From NCBI RefSeq assembly GCF_026319305.1, contig NZ_JAPDMV010000011.1:1-64000 (forward strand): 64,000 nt of DNA. The letters run 5' to 3'. This DNA is from Methylophaga sp. OBS4. Its GTDB lineage: Bacteria > Pseudomonadota > Gammaproteobacteria > Nitrosococcales > Methylophagaceae. Positions 8,356 to 17,243 of this stretch are shown piece by piece. Under the pieces are notes generated by a model. It had not been told where the DNA came from. It saw only the letters and a list, made by a program, of their open reading frames with translations, and did not search any database. How positions within the stretch are numbered: position 1 is the first letter of the stretch; each line of letters starts with the position of its first letter. The translations under genes were made by a program, and so were the position numbers.

Positions 8356-8590
8356 GACTCCTTAGTGGGACGCATCCGGTTGTGCGTCTGGCGGGTTGGC
8401 TGGCTAGGAGCGACGACGCATGGCCGCCCCCTGCTAGGAGGAGCGACAACGCCAGGCGACTCGCCAGACGTGCAAACGGGTGCGTAGCGGACCCCCTCCA
8501 TCGGTGACCGTTCATGCGCAGGAGAGTCTTAACGTTCATCGGGCTTACCTCGTAAATGCCAGCGGTCAACTGAGGAATCTAGGATCATAT
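8356..8590. repeat. repeat-rich spacer between mxaS and mxaA
   Basis: This gap of about 245 bases has no convincing gene. It holds an imperfect inverted repeat of about 23 bases (around GTGCGTCTGGCG at 8384-8395 and CGCCAGACGTGC at 8461-8472) and a short direct repeat (GCTAGGAGCGACGACGC and GCTAGGAGGAGCGACAACGC). It looks like an interspersed palindromic element inserted into an operon in which the other genes overlap or nearly touch. Confidence 0.6.
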
Positions 8591-8596
8591 GCATTC

Positions 8597-9487
8597 CTAT
8601 GAATTTTTCATGGCGTAAAAATATTCGGTCAACTGTTGCGGCGTGATATCCCCTTCCACAAACAAGGGTCTGATGCGATAACGCATGAAACATTCTGTCA
8701 GTTGGGAGAAATGATCATCCATCTGCTGTTGCCAACGCTTTTTCATGCCGGGGCGCATCCAGACACTGTGACGTTGCCCGGTTTCCGCATCACGGGTTTC
8801 CGCCCAACCCGCATGTGACGGGAAGTGATCGACATCATCGTGACGCCAGACAATCGGGATCACGGTGTACTGTGATAGTTTCCGCAGGCTACGCTCAACC
8901 AGGCTGAGGTCATAACAAAAGTCAGAGGCCAGAAACACCATCGCCCGCTTGTTGTTGATCAGATCTGCCGCGTGAAACAAGCCTTCTGCACCCGGTGCTC
9001 CCGGTTCTGCTGCAGACATGATTTGCTCGGCAGCGAAAGCCGGCATGCTGCGCTGCGTGGTCGGCATAATCGTCACATCCTGACGCCAGACCGAGTCAAA
9101 GCCAGCCATGGCAAAACGATCTCCCAAACCAATCGCACTGTGCGCAATCATATGTGCAAGTCTTGCCAGCCGTTCATGGTTGACACTGGCAACTGACATT
9201 GAACGACTGATATCAGCCAATAACCACAATGTAATTGAGGCTCTCTGCTGATAGCGTCTAACCAGCCAGCGCTGACTCTCGCCTTGTGTCACGTCAGACA
9301 TTTGACTGCGCAGACTGGCGCGAATATCCAGACGCCGTGGATCCGGGTAATCAAACAGGTCCGCAAATCCGGCAAAGCGATCACCACTGCCCAGCGCCGT
9401 GCCACTATGCGCCCCGGGCACATGGCCAAAGACCTTGTCCGGAAACCGATAAACAAACTCCTGCGGTTGCAGGTCTCTCATCGCCAT
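8597..9487 (-). CDS. mxaS: MxaS, DUF58-type protein of methanol dehydrogenase maturation
   Basis: 296 residues, no membrane segment. The DUF58-type region (LFDYPDPRRLDIRASLR) leads into a von Willebrand A-like fold with the metal-site motif DISRS. Proteins of this type are the partners of MoxR ATPases and are thought to link the ATPase to membrane-bound von Willebrand proteins. The gene starts 6 bases after the stop of mxaR. Position after mxaR and before mxaA matches the canonical mxaRSACKL order. Confidence 0.85.
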   Translation of the reverse strand: MAMRDLQPQEFVYRFPDKVFGHVPGAHSGTALGSGDRFAGFADLFDYPDPRRLDIRASLRSQMSDVTQGESQRWLVRRYQQRASITLWLLADISRSMSVASVNHERLARLAHMIAHSAIGLGDRFAMAGFDSVWRQDVTIMPTTQRSMPAFAAEQIMSAAEPGAPGAEGLFHAADLINNKRAMVFLASDFCYDLSLVERSLRKLSQYTVIPIVWRHDDVDHFPSHAGWAETRDAETGQRHSVWMRPGMKKRWQQQMDDHFSQLTECFMRYRIRPLFVEGDITPQQLTEYFYAMKNS

Positions 9488-9493
9488 AACAAG

Positions 9494-10513
9494 TTACGGT
9501 GTTGCAATATGGTCACGAAGCGCCCGTACAAACAGCGGCATAATCTGTTCACGACGACCCTCATAAACCGGTGACAAGAAAACACGGTGGGTCATGGCTG
9601 GCAATAACACCGTATGGATATCGTCCGGTAACACATGATCACGACCTTCCAGCCAGGCACACACCTTGGCCGCCCTCACCATGACCGACATACCGCGGAC
9701 ACTGGCGCCTGCCACCACCAGATCTTCCACATAGATATCAGGCAGCTCGATACCCAGTTTATGCGGTTCCCAGCTGGCATCCCACAAACGCACAACATAG
9801 TTTTCAATCTCGGGCGACACAAACACCGAATGTTGAATTTCATGATCCAGCTTGTTCAACTCCCTGTAATCGAGCAAAGGTTCACTGATCGTTGACAGTA
9901 ATTGATCGACATCATGGAACACAGGATCAAAGATCAGCCGGCGGCGTACTTCATCGTTGATGGGGCGACTGATATTAATCTCAAACAGGAAACGGTCACG
10001 AGCTGCCGCACTCAGCTCGAAAGTTTCTTCCTTTTCCACCGCATTACGATCGGCAAATACCACCATGTGGGGGAAACGATACTCCTGACCGAAGGCATCC
10101 ACACTGCGTTCTGCCATCGCCCGCAACAGCAATGACTGCACCTGTGGTCTGGCACGATTGATTTCATTAAAGAAAAACACGGCCGTTTCTTCCCCGTGGG
10201 CGATCAGTGGACCGGGATCGATCACCGGTTTGCCGTCGGCATTGACCCAGGCACTGTATAACAAATCGTTCGGCATCAAATCGACACTGCCTTCAATACG
10301 GCCGAATGCCCCGCCCAGTGCTTTGGAAAAGGCACGTAACAATGTGGTTTTCCCGACACCGACGCCGCCTTCCAGTAACACGTGTCCTCTGGCATGCAAA
10401 GCAATCAGAATCAGTCTGATCGCGTTTTGCTGGCCGATAACAACCTTGTTAACAACATTTTCCAGTTCGAGCGCATGTTCACGTGCCGTCTGCAGAAGCT
10501 GAGATTCAGCCAT
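9494..10513 (-). CDS. mxaR: MxaR, MoxR-type AAA ATPase
   Basis: 339 residues. Walker A is GGVGVGKTTLLRAF; Walker B is the MoxR form VFFFNEINRA; the sensor and arginine-finger region follows (FELSAAARDRFLFEI). MoxR ATPases act as chaperones; in methylotrophs this one is needed to obtain active methanol dehydrogenase. It is the first gene of the operon and has a good ribosome-binding site (AAGGGGAT 5 bases before ATG). The structural genes mxaFJGI that usually stand directly upstream are not here: a divergent regulator pair takes their place. Confidence 0.9.
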   Translation of the reverse strand: MAESQLLQTAREHALELENVVNKVVIGQQNAIRLILIALHARGHVLLEGGVGVGKTTLLRAFSKALGGAFGRIEGSVDLMPNDLLYSAWVNADGKPVIDPGPLIAHGEETAVFFFNEINRARPQVQSLLLRAMAERSVDAFGQEYRFPHMVVFADRNAVEKEETFELSAAARDRFLFEINISRPINDEVRRRLIFDPVFHDVDQLLSTISEPLLDYRELNKLDHEIQHSVFVSPEIENYVVRLWDASWEPHKLGIELPDIYVEDLVVAGASVRGMSVMVRAAKVCAWLEGRDHVLPDDIHTVLLPAMTHRVFLSPVYEGRREQIMPLFVRALRDHIATP

Positions 10514-10844
10514 TTTTATCCCCTTGCCTTTTGTTGATGGTCTACTTTACCAAGTACTTAAACAGTAATAAATTATGATAAGTACAAGCATATTTCAAAA
10601 ACGTCATCTCCACTCACACAAATCCACCAGTGGTGATCACAAAGCTGAGAGCACCACACATAACCTGCCTCAGTAAGAACAGAGCAGTGGCCTATTGAAC
10701 CCGTAATGGCTTTTGACTGCATCCGAAAATTGCCTTTATTCTTCGGGCAAATTGCCCGACAGTTGAAAAGCACTTTTATCACATTACAGGACAGCCTAGA
10801 CTAGTGATCTTTCAAAGTGATATGTTTCGCGATGTGATGATTTC
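10514..10844. promoter_or_regulatory. divergent control region between mxaR and moxY
   Basis: No convincing gene in this gap of 331 bases; the small minus-strand frame at 10573-10782 has no ribosome-binding site and no recognisable product. Both the maturation operon and the regulator pair must be transcribed from here. The most distinct element is a perfect palindrome at 10743-10759 (arms TCGGGCAA and TTGCCCGA, one-base spacer), a candidate operator about 90 bases upstream of moxY. Confidence 0.55.
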
Positions 10845-12218
10845 ATGAATCTACAAGTCCAGCTGTTTTCCAGAATTCTGCTGATTGCACTGCTTTGTCT
10901 GACGTCCAGCGCCTGGTACGTACTTTATCAAACAGATCAACAAGCCACCTTTGAGGCGGAACAAACCGCCAAACGTATCGAAAAACAGATGAAACAGCAG
11001 TTATTGGAAATGTTCCAGCGTTATGATTTTGCCAGGAAGTTTCCAGACGTTAACTTATCACGCGAAATCAAGGGCCTGCCCGGATCCTGCACCCAGTTTC
11101 TGTCGCGTACCCAAAGTCGCCAGCGCAGTCTCTGCAATGATACGACAGCACTCGACAGAGATTACCCTGCCTGGTTTGGAACCTTCTATCAGTCTTTGTT
11201 CAATCCAGATCTGGAAGTCAGGAAATCGGTGAACTTCAATGCGATCAAATACGGCACCATACTGGTATCACTCAATGTTCAGATGGAAATTGCCCGGGCC
11301 TGGAACAATCTGCGTGCGGTTATTGGAGTACTGACTGTGACGATTATCGCCTTGTGCATTTTAATGTTTGTCACGATCAACCGGATGCTGAGACCGGCGC
11401 ATCGAATTGTCAGCGGCCTGGAGCGAATGCGTGAAGGCGAGCTTGATCTGAGATTGCCGGAATTTGATGTCGCGGAATGGAAACGGACCAGTCAGGCTAT
11501 CAATGCACTGGCCGACAGCCAACAACAGACTTTGGCTGAAAACCAGCGGCTGGCATTCAAACTGATGAATGTGCAGGAAGAAGAACATCGTTATATTTCA
11601 CGTGAACTGCATGATGAGTTCGGACAGTGTCTGGCAGGTATCAACGCTGTGACTACGTCAATTGCGCAGACCGCCAAAAAAGACTGTCCCGCGCTGCTGG
11701 AAGAAATCAGTTCCATCAGTCATATCACCTCGCATATGATGACGGCACTGAGAAACCTGCTGACGCGCCTGCGTCCTGCTGACGTTGACGAGCTTGGGCT
11801 AGCCACAAGTCTGAATCAGCTGGTCAGAAGCTGGAATCAACGCAGCGGCAACCAGACGAACTACCGGATAACCGTCGAAGGTGATGTCGATGGACTGCCC
11901 GAGCCGTTGCCGGTCAATATCTATCGTATCGTGCAGGAATGTCTGACCAATATCGCCAAACATGCACAGGCCAGTCAGGCATTAATCAGCCTCAGTTACC
12001 TGAACCCGACCACACTCAGTCTGGTTATCCAGGATAATGGCATTGCCGAGACAGCCACCTTCGAGCATACGATGGGCATGGGATTATTAGGCATTCACGA
12101 ACGTGTGACAGCCTTGGGTGGCAGCGCAAAACTACAAACACAGCATCAGGGTGGCTTGATCGTGACGATCCTTCTGCCCGTTGTTCAAAATCAAAAAGAC
12201 CTTGCCAATAATGAATAA
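10845..12218 (+). CDS. MoxY-type sensor histidine kinase (NarX/NarL class)
   Basis: 457 residues. Membrane helix at residues 8-28, a periplasmic sensor region of about 130 residues with several cysteines, a second helix near 150-175, then a HAMP linker (RMLRPAHRIVSGLERM). The dimerisation and phosphorylation motif is ISRELHDEFGQCLAGI with the phospho-accepting His at residue 256. The ATPase domain follows (IVQECLTNIAKHAQ, then GMGLLGIHERVTALGG). This HisKA_3 class pairs with LuxR-type regulators. In Paracoccus the MoxY/MoxX pair controls methanol dehydrogenase genes; the divergent position next to mxaR suggests the same role here. Confidence 0.82.
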   Translation: MNLQVQLFSRILLIALLCLTSSAWYVLYQTDQQATFEAEQTAKRIEKQMKQQLLEMFQRYDFARKFPDVNLSREIKGLPGSCTQFLSRTQSRQRSLCNDTTALDRDYPAWFGTFYQSLFNPDLEVRKSVNFNAIKYGTILVSLNVQMEIARAWNNLRAVIGVLTVTIIALCILMFVTINRMLRPAHRIVSGLERMREGELDLRLPEFDVAEWKRTSQAINALADSQQQTLAENQRLAFKLMNVQEEEHRYISRELHDEFGQCLAGINAVTTSIAQTAKKDCPALLEEISSISHITSHMMTALRNLLTRLRPADVDELGLATSLNQLVRSWNQRSGNQTNYRITVEGDVDGLPEPLPVNIYRIVQECLTNIAKHAQASQALISLSYLNPTTLSLVIQDNGIAETATFEHTMGMGLLGIHERVTALGGSAKLQTQHQGGLIVTILLPVVQNQKDLANNE

Positions 12219-12882
12219 ATGCATCCGAATCATGCTGGTCGATGACCACGCTATTGTCCGTGAAGGTTATCGTTCACTGTTGCAAAAACAGGCCGACCTC
12301 GAAGTCATCGCAGAAGCCTGTGACGGTAACGAAGCCTATATCCGTTATAAACAGCATCGACCAGATATTGTGGTGATGGATATTTCACTACCCGGCCAAA
12401 GCGGACTCAAAACAATTGAACGTATCAAACAGTTTGATGCACAGGCCAGAATTCTGGTTTTCAGCATGCATCAAAATCCCAGCTTTGCCCTGCAGGCTAC
12501 ACGGGCAGGTGCTTTAGGTTACGTTACCAAAAGCAGCGACCCGGAAGATTTAATCCGCGCCATTTCACAAGTGGCACAAAACAAACACACCCTCAGTGCT
12601 GATATCGCGCAAGCGTTAGCCATGGAAAAACTGGGACAGGAACAATCGGCGCTGGATGAATTGACAGTCAGGGAGTTCGAAATCCTGCGTTTGCTGGTCG
12701 ATGCCAAATCCAACCAGGACATCGCGGAATTGCTGAATATCAGCCCGAAGACGGTTTCGAACTCACACTACATCATCAAGAAAAAACTAGGTGTCAGCAG
12801 CGATATTGAACTGACCCGGCTGGCGATAAAAATGAACCTCGTCAACCTGCTTGAGCTGGTTGACGAGGCAGGTGAAAATTAG
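12211..12882 (+). CDS. MoxX-type LuxR-family response regulator
   Basis: 223 residues. Receiver domain with LVDDHAIVREGYR and phospho-acceptor Asp57 (VVMDISLPG), then a LuxR-type helix-turn-helix (LTVREFEILRLLVDAKSNQD, then ISPKTVSNSH). The ATG at 12211 is chosen because the receiver fold starts there; the gene overlaps the kinase stop by 8 bases, so the two are translated together. The likely job is transcriptional control of methanol oxidation genes, inferred from the neighbour mxaR. It converges with ahpF, only 15 bases away, with no terminator visible between them. Confidence 0.82.
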   Translation: MNKCIRIMLVDDHAIVREGYRSLLQKQADLEVIAEACDGNEAYIRYKQHRPDIVVMDISLPGQSGLKTIERIKQFDAQARILVFSMHQNPSFALQATRAGALGYVTKSSDPEDLIRAISQVAQNKHTLSADIAQALAMEKLGQEQSALDELTVREFEILRLLVDAKSNQDIAELLNISPKTVSNSHYIIKKKLGVSSDIELTRLAIKMNLVNLLELVDEAGEN

Positions 12883-12897
12883 CGCTGATAGCGGGGA

Positions 12898-14472
12898 TCA
12901 AGCTGCCTCGCTCTCTTCACTGAAATCATTACGAATCAGGTAATCGAACGCACCTAAAGCTGCACGGGCACCGTCGCCCATCGCCATAATGATCTGCTTG
13001 TACGGGATGGTCGTCACATCACCGGCGGCAAACACACCCGGCAATGAAGTCTGGCCGTGATTATCGATCTCAATCTCACCGAACTTGCTCAAGTCGATAG
13101 TACCTTTCAACCAATCCGTATTCGGAATCAGACCAATCTGCACAAATACCGCATTCAATTCTATATGTTTGCTGTCACCTGTTTCACGGTCGATGTAATC
13201 AAGGCCATTGACCTTGCCATCGGCACCGGTGATCTTGGTAGTCTGGCCGCTGGTAATAACCGTCACATTATTGAGCGAATGCAACTTGTTCAGTAACACG
13301 GCATCGGCACGCAGCTTGTCTGCATATTCGATCAAAGTCACATGACCGACAATACCCGCCAGATCAATCGCAGCTTCCACACCCGAATTACCGCCGCCGA
13401 TGACCGCAACCGGTTTACCTTTGAATAAAGGGCCATCACAGTGCGGGCAGTAAGCGACGCCATGGCCGCGGTATTCTTTTTCGCCGGGCACGCTCAGCTC
13501 ACGCCAGCGGGCTCCTGTGGCAATGATCACCGATTTACTGCTCAACGTTGCGCCGCTTTCCAGTTCGACTTCGATCATTTTGCCGTTTTTTGACAAAGCC
13601 TTGGCGCGTTGCAGATTCATCACGTCAACTTCATATTCCTTGACGTGTTCTTCCAATGCGGCAACCAGTTTCGGGCCTTCGGTTTCTTTGACCGAAATAA
13701 AGTTTTCAATCGCCATGGTATCCATGACCTGACCGCCGAAACGTTCGGCGACGATGCCGGTACGAATGCCTTTACGCGACGCATAAATCGATGACGCCGC
13801 ACCGGCGGGACCGCCACCGATGATCAATACATCAAAGTCTTCCTTTTCACTGAGCTTGGCAGCTTCACGGGCCACTGAACCTTTATCCAGTTTGGCGATG
13901 ATCTCCGGCAGACTCATTCTGCCCTGACCGAAATTTTCACCATTAAGATACACGGTCGGTACAGCCATGATTTGTCTGCTGTCGACTTCTTGCTGATACA
14001 AGGCGCCGTCAATCATGGTATGGCTGATATTCGGGTTCAACACCGCCATCACGTTCAGTGCCTGAACCACTTCAGGACAGTTCTGGCAAGAGAGAGAAAT
14101 ATAAGTCTCGAAGACAAACTTGCCTTCCAAACCTTTGATCTGTTCAATAACCTCGTCATCCAGCTTGGTTGGATGCCCGCCTACATGCAACAGCGCCAAA
14201 ACCAGCGAGGTAAACTCGTGTCCCATAGGGATACCGGCAAAACGAATTTTTTCTTCGCCTTGTGGCTGTTTGATCTGGAAAGACGGTTTGCGTGAATCAC
14301 TGCCGGCATCTTGCACAAATGAAATCTGGGCAGACATCGCGGCGATTTCCTGCAACAACTCGCGCATTTCAGCAGCTTTAGCACTGTCATCCAAAGCCGC
14401 AATCAGTTCGATTGGGCGTTTGATATTTTGCAGATAGCCTTTCAATTGAGCAGCAATGTTTGCATCCAACAT
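12898..14472 (-). CDS. ahpF: alkyl hydroperoxide reductase subunit F
   Basis: Flavoprotein disulfide reductase of 524 residues that passes electrons from NADH to AhpC. The N-terminal double thioredoxin-like region has the redox pair in SCQNCPEVV. The FAD-binding motif is [19 protein letters not shown], the second redox pair is in YCPHCDGP, and the NADH site is [11 protein letters not shown]. The C-terminal GVFAAGDVT motif is intact. The ATG at 14472 ([12 protein letters not shown]) matches AhpF starts; the longer frame to 14520 is only leader sequence. ahpC lies 155 bases upstream on the same strand. Confidence 0.95.
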   Translation of the reverse strand: MLDANIAAQLKGYLQNIKRPIELIAALDDSAKAAEMRELLQEIAAMSAQISFVQDAGSDSRKPSFQIKQPQGEEKIRFAGIPMGHEFTSLVLALLHVGGHPTKLDDEVIEQIKGLEGKFVFETYISLSCQNCPEVVQALNVMAVLNPNISHTMIDGALYQQEVDSRQIMAVPTVYLNGENFGQGRMSLPEIIAKLDKGSVAREAAKLSEKEDFDVLIIGGGPAGAASSIYASRKGIRTGIVAERFGGQVMDTMAIENFISVKETEGPKLVAALEEHVKEYEVDVMNLQRAKALSKNGKMIEVELESGATLSSKSVIIATGARWRELSVPGEKEYRGHGVAYCPHCDGPLFKGKPVAVIGGGNSGVEAAIDLAGIVGHVTLIEYADKLRADAVLLNKLHSLNNVTVITSGQTTKITGADGKVNGLDYIDRETGDSKHIELNAVFVQIGLIPNTDWLKGTIDLSKFGEIEIDNHGQTSLPGVFAAGDVTTIPYKQIIMAMGDGARAALGAFDYLIRNDFSEESEAA

Positions 14473-14509
14473 ATCTATATACCTGTAATCTGAAAACAAG
14501 GGTTGACGT

Positions 14510-14533
14510 TGTCCGGGCAAGATTGCCCGGACA
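14510..14533. repeat. perfect 11-bp palindrome between ahpC and ahpF
   Basis: Arms TGTCCGGGCAA and TTGCCCGGACA with a 2-base spacer, 38 bases upstream of the ahpF start. A strong hairpin without T-tract; it could be a partial stop, an mRNA processing or stability element, or an operator. Its core CGGGCAA/TTGCCCG is the same as in the palindrome upstream of moxY. Confidence 0.6.
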
Positions 14534-14627
14534 GGTCATCGGAAGGCTGGTCAGACTCAGGGTGCCCTACTGTGGGAAAGCAGGACCTTCCCTGCTACGG
14601 ACACCTAAGTCAGAAGCCTCCAACCAT

Positions 14628-15194
14628 TTAGATTTTGCCAACCAAATCCAAAGATGGAGACAAAGTCTCTTCACCTGGCTGCCAGGAAGCAGGACAAACT
14701 TCACCGTCGTGTGAAGCAACATATTGTGCTGCCTGGATTTTACGAACCAGTTCTTTCGCGCTACGGCCAATGCCCAGATCATGGACTTCACATACTTTGA
14801 TGATACCTTCAGGATTTACAACGAAAGTACCGCGTAAAGCCAGACCTTCTTCTTCGATCATCACTTCAAAGTTACGGCTGATCTTGCCGGTTGCGTCACC
14901 CAGCATTGGGAATTGAATCTTTTTGATGGTTTCTGAAGCATCGTGCCATGCTTTATGCGTGAAGTGCGTATCAGTAGAAACTGAATAAACTTCAACACCC
15001 ATTTCCTTCAGTTGAGCATAGTAGTCAGCCAGATCACCCAGCTCAGTTGGGCAAACAAAAGTAAAGTCTGCTGGATAGAAGAAAAATACCGACCATTTGC
15101 CTTTGATGTCATCGCTTGAAACATCAACGAACTCACCGTTATGGTAAGCAGTCGTTTTAAATGGTTTAACCTCTGTATTAATCAGTGTTGACAT
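14628..15194 (-). CDS. ahpC: alkyl hydroperoxide reductase subunit C (2-Cys peroxiredoxin)
   Basis: 188 residues. The peroxidatic cysteine is Cys48 in PADFTFVCPTE and the resolving cysteine is Cys167 in GEVCPASW; this is the complete 2-Cys AhpC pattern. It reduces hydrogen peroxide and organic peroxides in the cytoplasm and is recycled by AhpF. The start at 15194 has a strong TAAGGAG 7 bases upstream; the longer frame to 15242 is leader. It is probably transcribed with ahpF, with a hairpin between them. No OxyR gene is visible nearby. Confidence 0.95.
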   Translation of the reverse strand: MSTLINTEVKPFKTTAYHNGEFVDVSSDDIKGKWSVFFFYPADFTFVCPTELGDLADYYAQLKEMGVEVYSVSTDTHFTHKAWHDASETIKKIQFPMLGDATGKISRNFEVMIEEEGLALRGTFVVNPEGIIKVCEVHDLGIGRSAKELVRKIQAAQYVASHDGEVCPASWQPGEETLSPSLDLVGKI

Positions 15195-15322
15195 TATTAG
15201 CTCCTTAATAATTAGGTTTGTGTCGTAAGTGACAGTATGCATTGTAGTCGAGGCAGATACATAGGTACAACGACTTAATTCTATTAATATGATTGATAAA
15301 AACGATTACATGCCGGAGCCAT

Positions 15323-15360
15323 AAAAAAACCCTTGGGGACGAGTCCCCAAGGGTTTTTTT
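15323..15360 (-). terminator. strong bidirectional rho-independent terminator
   Basis: Perfect 11-bp GC-rich stem (CCCTTGGGGAC and GTCCCCAAGGG with a 2-base loop) flanked by A7 on one side and T7 on the other. It lies 16 bases after the stop of pqqA and ends that transcript; it could also stop plus-strand transcription. Confidence 0.93.
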
Positions 15361-15375
15361 ATGGACAGCTCAATC

Positions 15376-15447
15376 TTAACGATTGCAGATGTACATAGTG
15401 ACTTCAAAGCCGAAACGCATATCTGAATATTCTGGTTTAGTCCACAT
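15376..15447 (-). CDS. pqqA: PqqA, precursor peptide of pyrroloquinoline quinone
   Basis: A 23-residue peptide: [20 protein letters not shown], then CNR. It contains the conserved Glu (in FGFEVTMY) and Tyr that are cross-linked to form PQQ, the cofactor of methanol dehydrogenase. A GAGGA ribosome-binding site lies 8 bases before the ATG. No other pqq gene is in the window: the neighbours are ahpC and bioA. The gene is a separate transcription unit closed by a strong terminator, which would allow the precursor peptide to be made in much larger amounts than the PQQ enzymes. It is too short for usual gene callers and easily missed. Confidence 0.96.
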   Translation of the reverse strand: MWTKPEYSDMRFGFEVTMYICNR

Positions 15448-15470
15448 GATTAAATCCTCGTAGTTAGTTT

Positions 15471-15499
15471 ACGTTATCTGAAACCATTTCTGATAACGT
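15471..15499. promoter_or_regulatory. 29-bp near-perfect palindrome upstream of pqqA
   Basis: Arms ACGTTATCTGAAA and TTTCTGATAACGT around CCA, with one mismatch in 13 pairs, 24 bases before the pqqA ATG. It is either an operator or a hairpin in the leader RNA. A weak promoter-like pair (TTCATT, 17 bases, TAGTAT, minus strand) lies immediately upstream, which would put the palindrome at the start of the transcript. Confidence 0.6.
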
Positions 15500-15569
15500 A
15501 GTTGCCATACTATGTAAATCAACCATATGAATGAATCAGGGGAATACCTGAATACCATCAGGATTTTTC

Positions 15570-16883
15570 TTATTTGCAGGTTGAGGACAGATGCGCAGCA
15601 ATCGCTGCAATCATCCGGCCAATGGCACGGGTCAGGACGGTCAAGTCCTCAGCACTGATGATATAAGGGGGCATAATATAAATCATGCTACGGAAGGGCC
15701 GGATCCAGACCCCCTGCTCAACAATAAACCCGGGCAACCAATCCATGCAGTCATCCAGTGGCTGATTCAACTCCACTACCCCAATCGCCCCTTTGACCCT
15801 GACATCCTTAACCAGGTTGCTTTCCTGATAAACACTCAGCTCAGATTGTAATTGCATTTCGATGTTCTTGACCTGTTGCTGCCAATCAGATTCCAGCAGC
15901 AAATCTATGCTTGCCGCCGCCACATTACACGCCAAAGGGTTGCCCATAAACGTCGGGCCATGCATCAACACACCGTTGCCATCCGCGGCAATACCATCAG
16001 CGACTTTCCGGTTGCATAAAGTCGCCGCCAATGTCATATACCCCCCGGTCAGGGCTTTACCCAGACACAAAATATCCGGCACGATACCCGCTTGCTGATA
16101 AGCAAACAGACTTCCGGTGCGGCCAAAACCGGTAGCGATCTCATCAAAAATGAGCAAGACCCCATACTGATCACACAATGACCGTACCTGGCGTAAATAT
16201 TCAGGGCAATACATTCGCATCCCCCCCGCGCCCTGCACCAACGGTTCCAGAATCACGGCCGCCAGCTGTTGATGGTTTTGTTTTATTAAATGACGAAAGT
16301 CGGCAATATCTTCATCATGCCAGTCTTCATCACGCCGGCATTGCGGCGCCGGTGCAAACAAATGTTTCGGTAACACTTTCTCAAACATCGAATGCATGCC
16401 GCCCACCGGATCACACACCGACATCGCACCGAATGTATCACCATGGTAACCGTTACGGATGGTAAGCAATCGCTGCTTGTTGGTGTTGCCCTGGGCAAAC
16501 CAGTGCTGAATCGCCATTTTAATCGCGACTTCAACTGACACTGAGCCGGAGTCTGCCAGAAAAACATACTGCAAACTTTCATCAGTAATCTCAATCAGTT
16601 TTTGCGACAGCTTTACCGCCGGCTCATGAGTCAGGCCGCCAAACATCACATGTGACATTTTCGCGATTTGATCGGTCGCCGCCTGATTCAGTCGTGGATG
16701 GTTATAACCATGAATGGCCGACCACCAGGATGACATGCCATCGATAATTTCCCGGCCATCGGCCAGTTTCAGCCGAACGCCGTTTGCGGATATCACTTCA
16801 TGCAGAACAGGTGGATTTGCGACACTGGTATAGGGATGCCATATATGCTGCGCATCAAATTGAAGATTGTCTGATTTTTCCAT
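15570..16883 (-). CDS. bioA: adenosylmethionine-8-amino-7-oxononanoate aminotransferase
   Basis: PLP enzyme of about 437 residues that makes 7,8-diaminopelargonate in biotin synthesis, using S-adenosylmethionine as amino donor. BioA marks: HIWHPYTS near the N-terminus, DGMSSWWSAIHGYNHP, and the PLP-lysine region CLGKALTGGYMTLAAT. The ATG at 16883 (MEKSDNLQFDAQHIWHPY) is taken as start; a frame extension to 16919 is unlikely. No other bio gene is in the window. The gene stands between pqqA and a divergent region. Confidence 0.93.
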   Translation of the reverse strand: MEKSDNLQFDAQHIWHPYTSVANPPVLHEVISANGVRLKLADGREIIDGMSSWWSAIHGYNHPRLNQAATDQIAKMSHVMFGGLTHEPAVKLSQKLIEITDESLQYVFLADSGSVSVEVAIKMAIQHWFAQGNTNKQRLLTIRNGYHGDTFGAMSVCDPVGGMHSMFEKVLPKHLFAPAPQCRRDEDWHDEDIADFRHLIKQNHQQLAAVILEPLVQGAGGMRMYCPEYLRQVRSLCDQYGVLLIFDEIATGFGRTGSLFAYQQAGIVPDILCLGKALTGGYMTLAATLCNRKVADGIAADGNGVLMHGPTFMGNPLACNVAAASIDLLLESDWQQQVKNIEMQLQSELSVYQESNLVKDVRVKGAIGVVELNQPLDDCMDWLPGFIVEQGVWIRPFRSMIYIMPPYIISAEDLTVLTRAIGRMIAAIAAHLSSTCK

Positions 16884-17243
16884 GCCGAGATCATAGCAGT
16901 AAGTCCGGGCATTCCCCAATAACCAGCAAACAGTTGGCAGTGTGTTGATGCCTGTTTATATACGGAAACAAGCTGGTAATATACGTATCAAAGCCCATGT
17001 AAACAGTCGGGATAAGGCGTAGTCTGCAGTGAATGGTAATTCCTGTGCAAAGGCTGCAACGTACTACCAGTGCTATTTCAAGATGATATTGTCGGGTCCA
17101 GCGTCCATTTTCTGTGTCAGAACATATTGCAAAATAATAAGTTACGTCGAAAACAGGGCAGCCTCTTATCTCGCTAAGATCGTGCATTTCCAAGTTGTTT
17201 CGGTATAAGCTAACAGGCAGGTATCCAACAAAGGCGTCAAGCT
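16884..17243. other. intergenic region between bioA and the GCS2 ligase gene
   Basis: 360 bases between two divergent genes. I see no convincing gene, repeat or clear promoter; the minus-strand frames here have no ribosome-binding sites. Confidence 0.5.

Noticed and set aside
10573..10782. Small minus-strand frame upstream of mxaR
   Set aside because: No ribosome-binding site and no plausible product; the region is better read as a divergent promoter.
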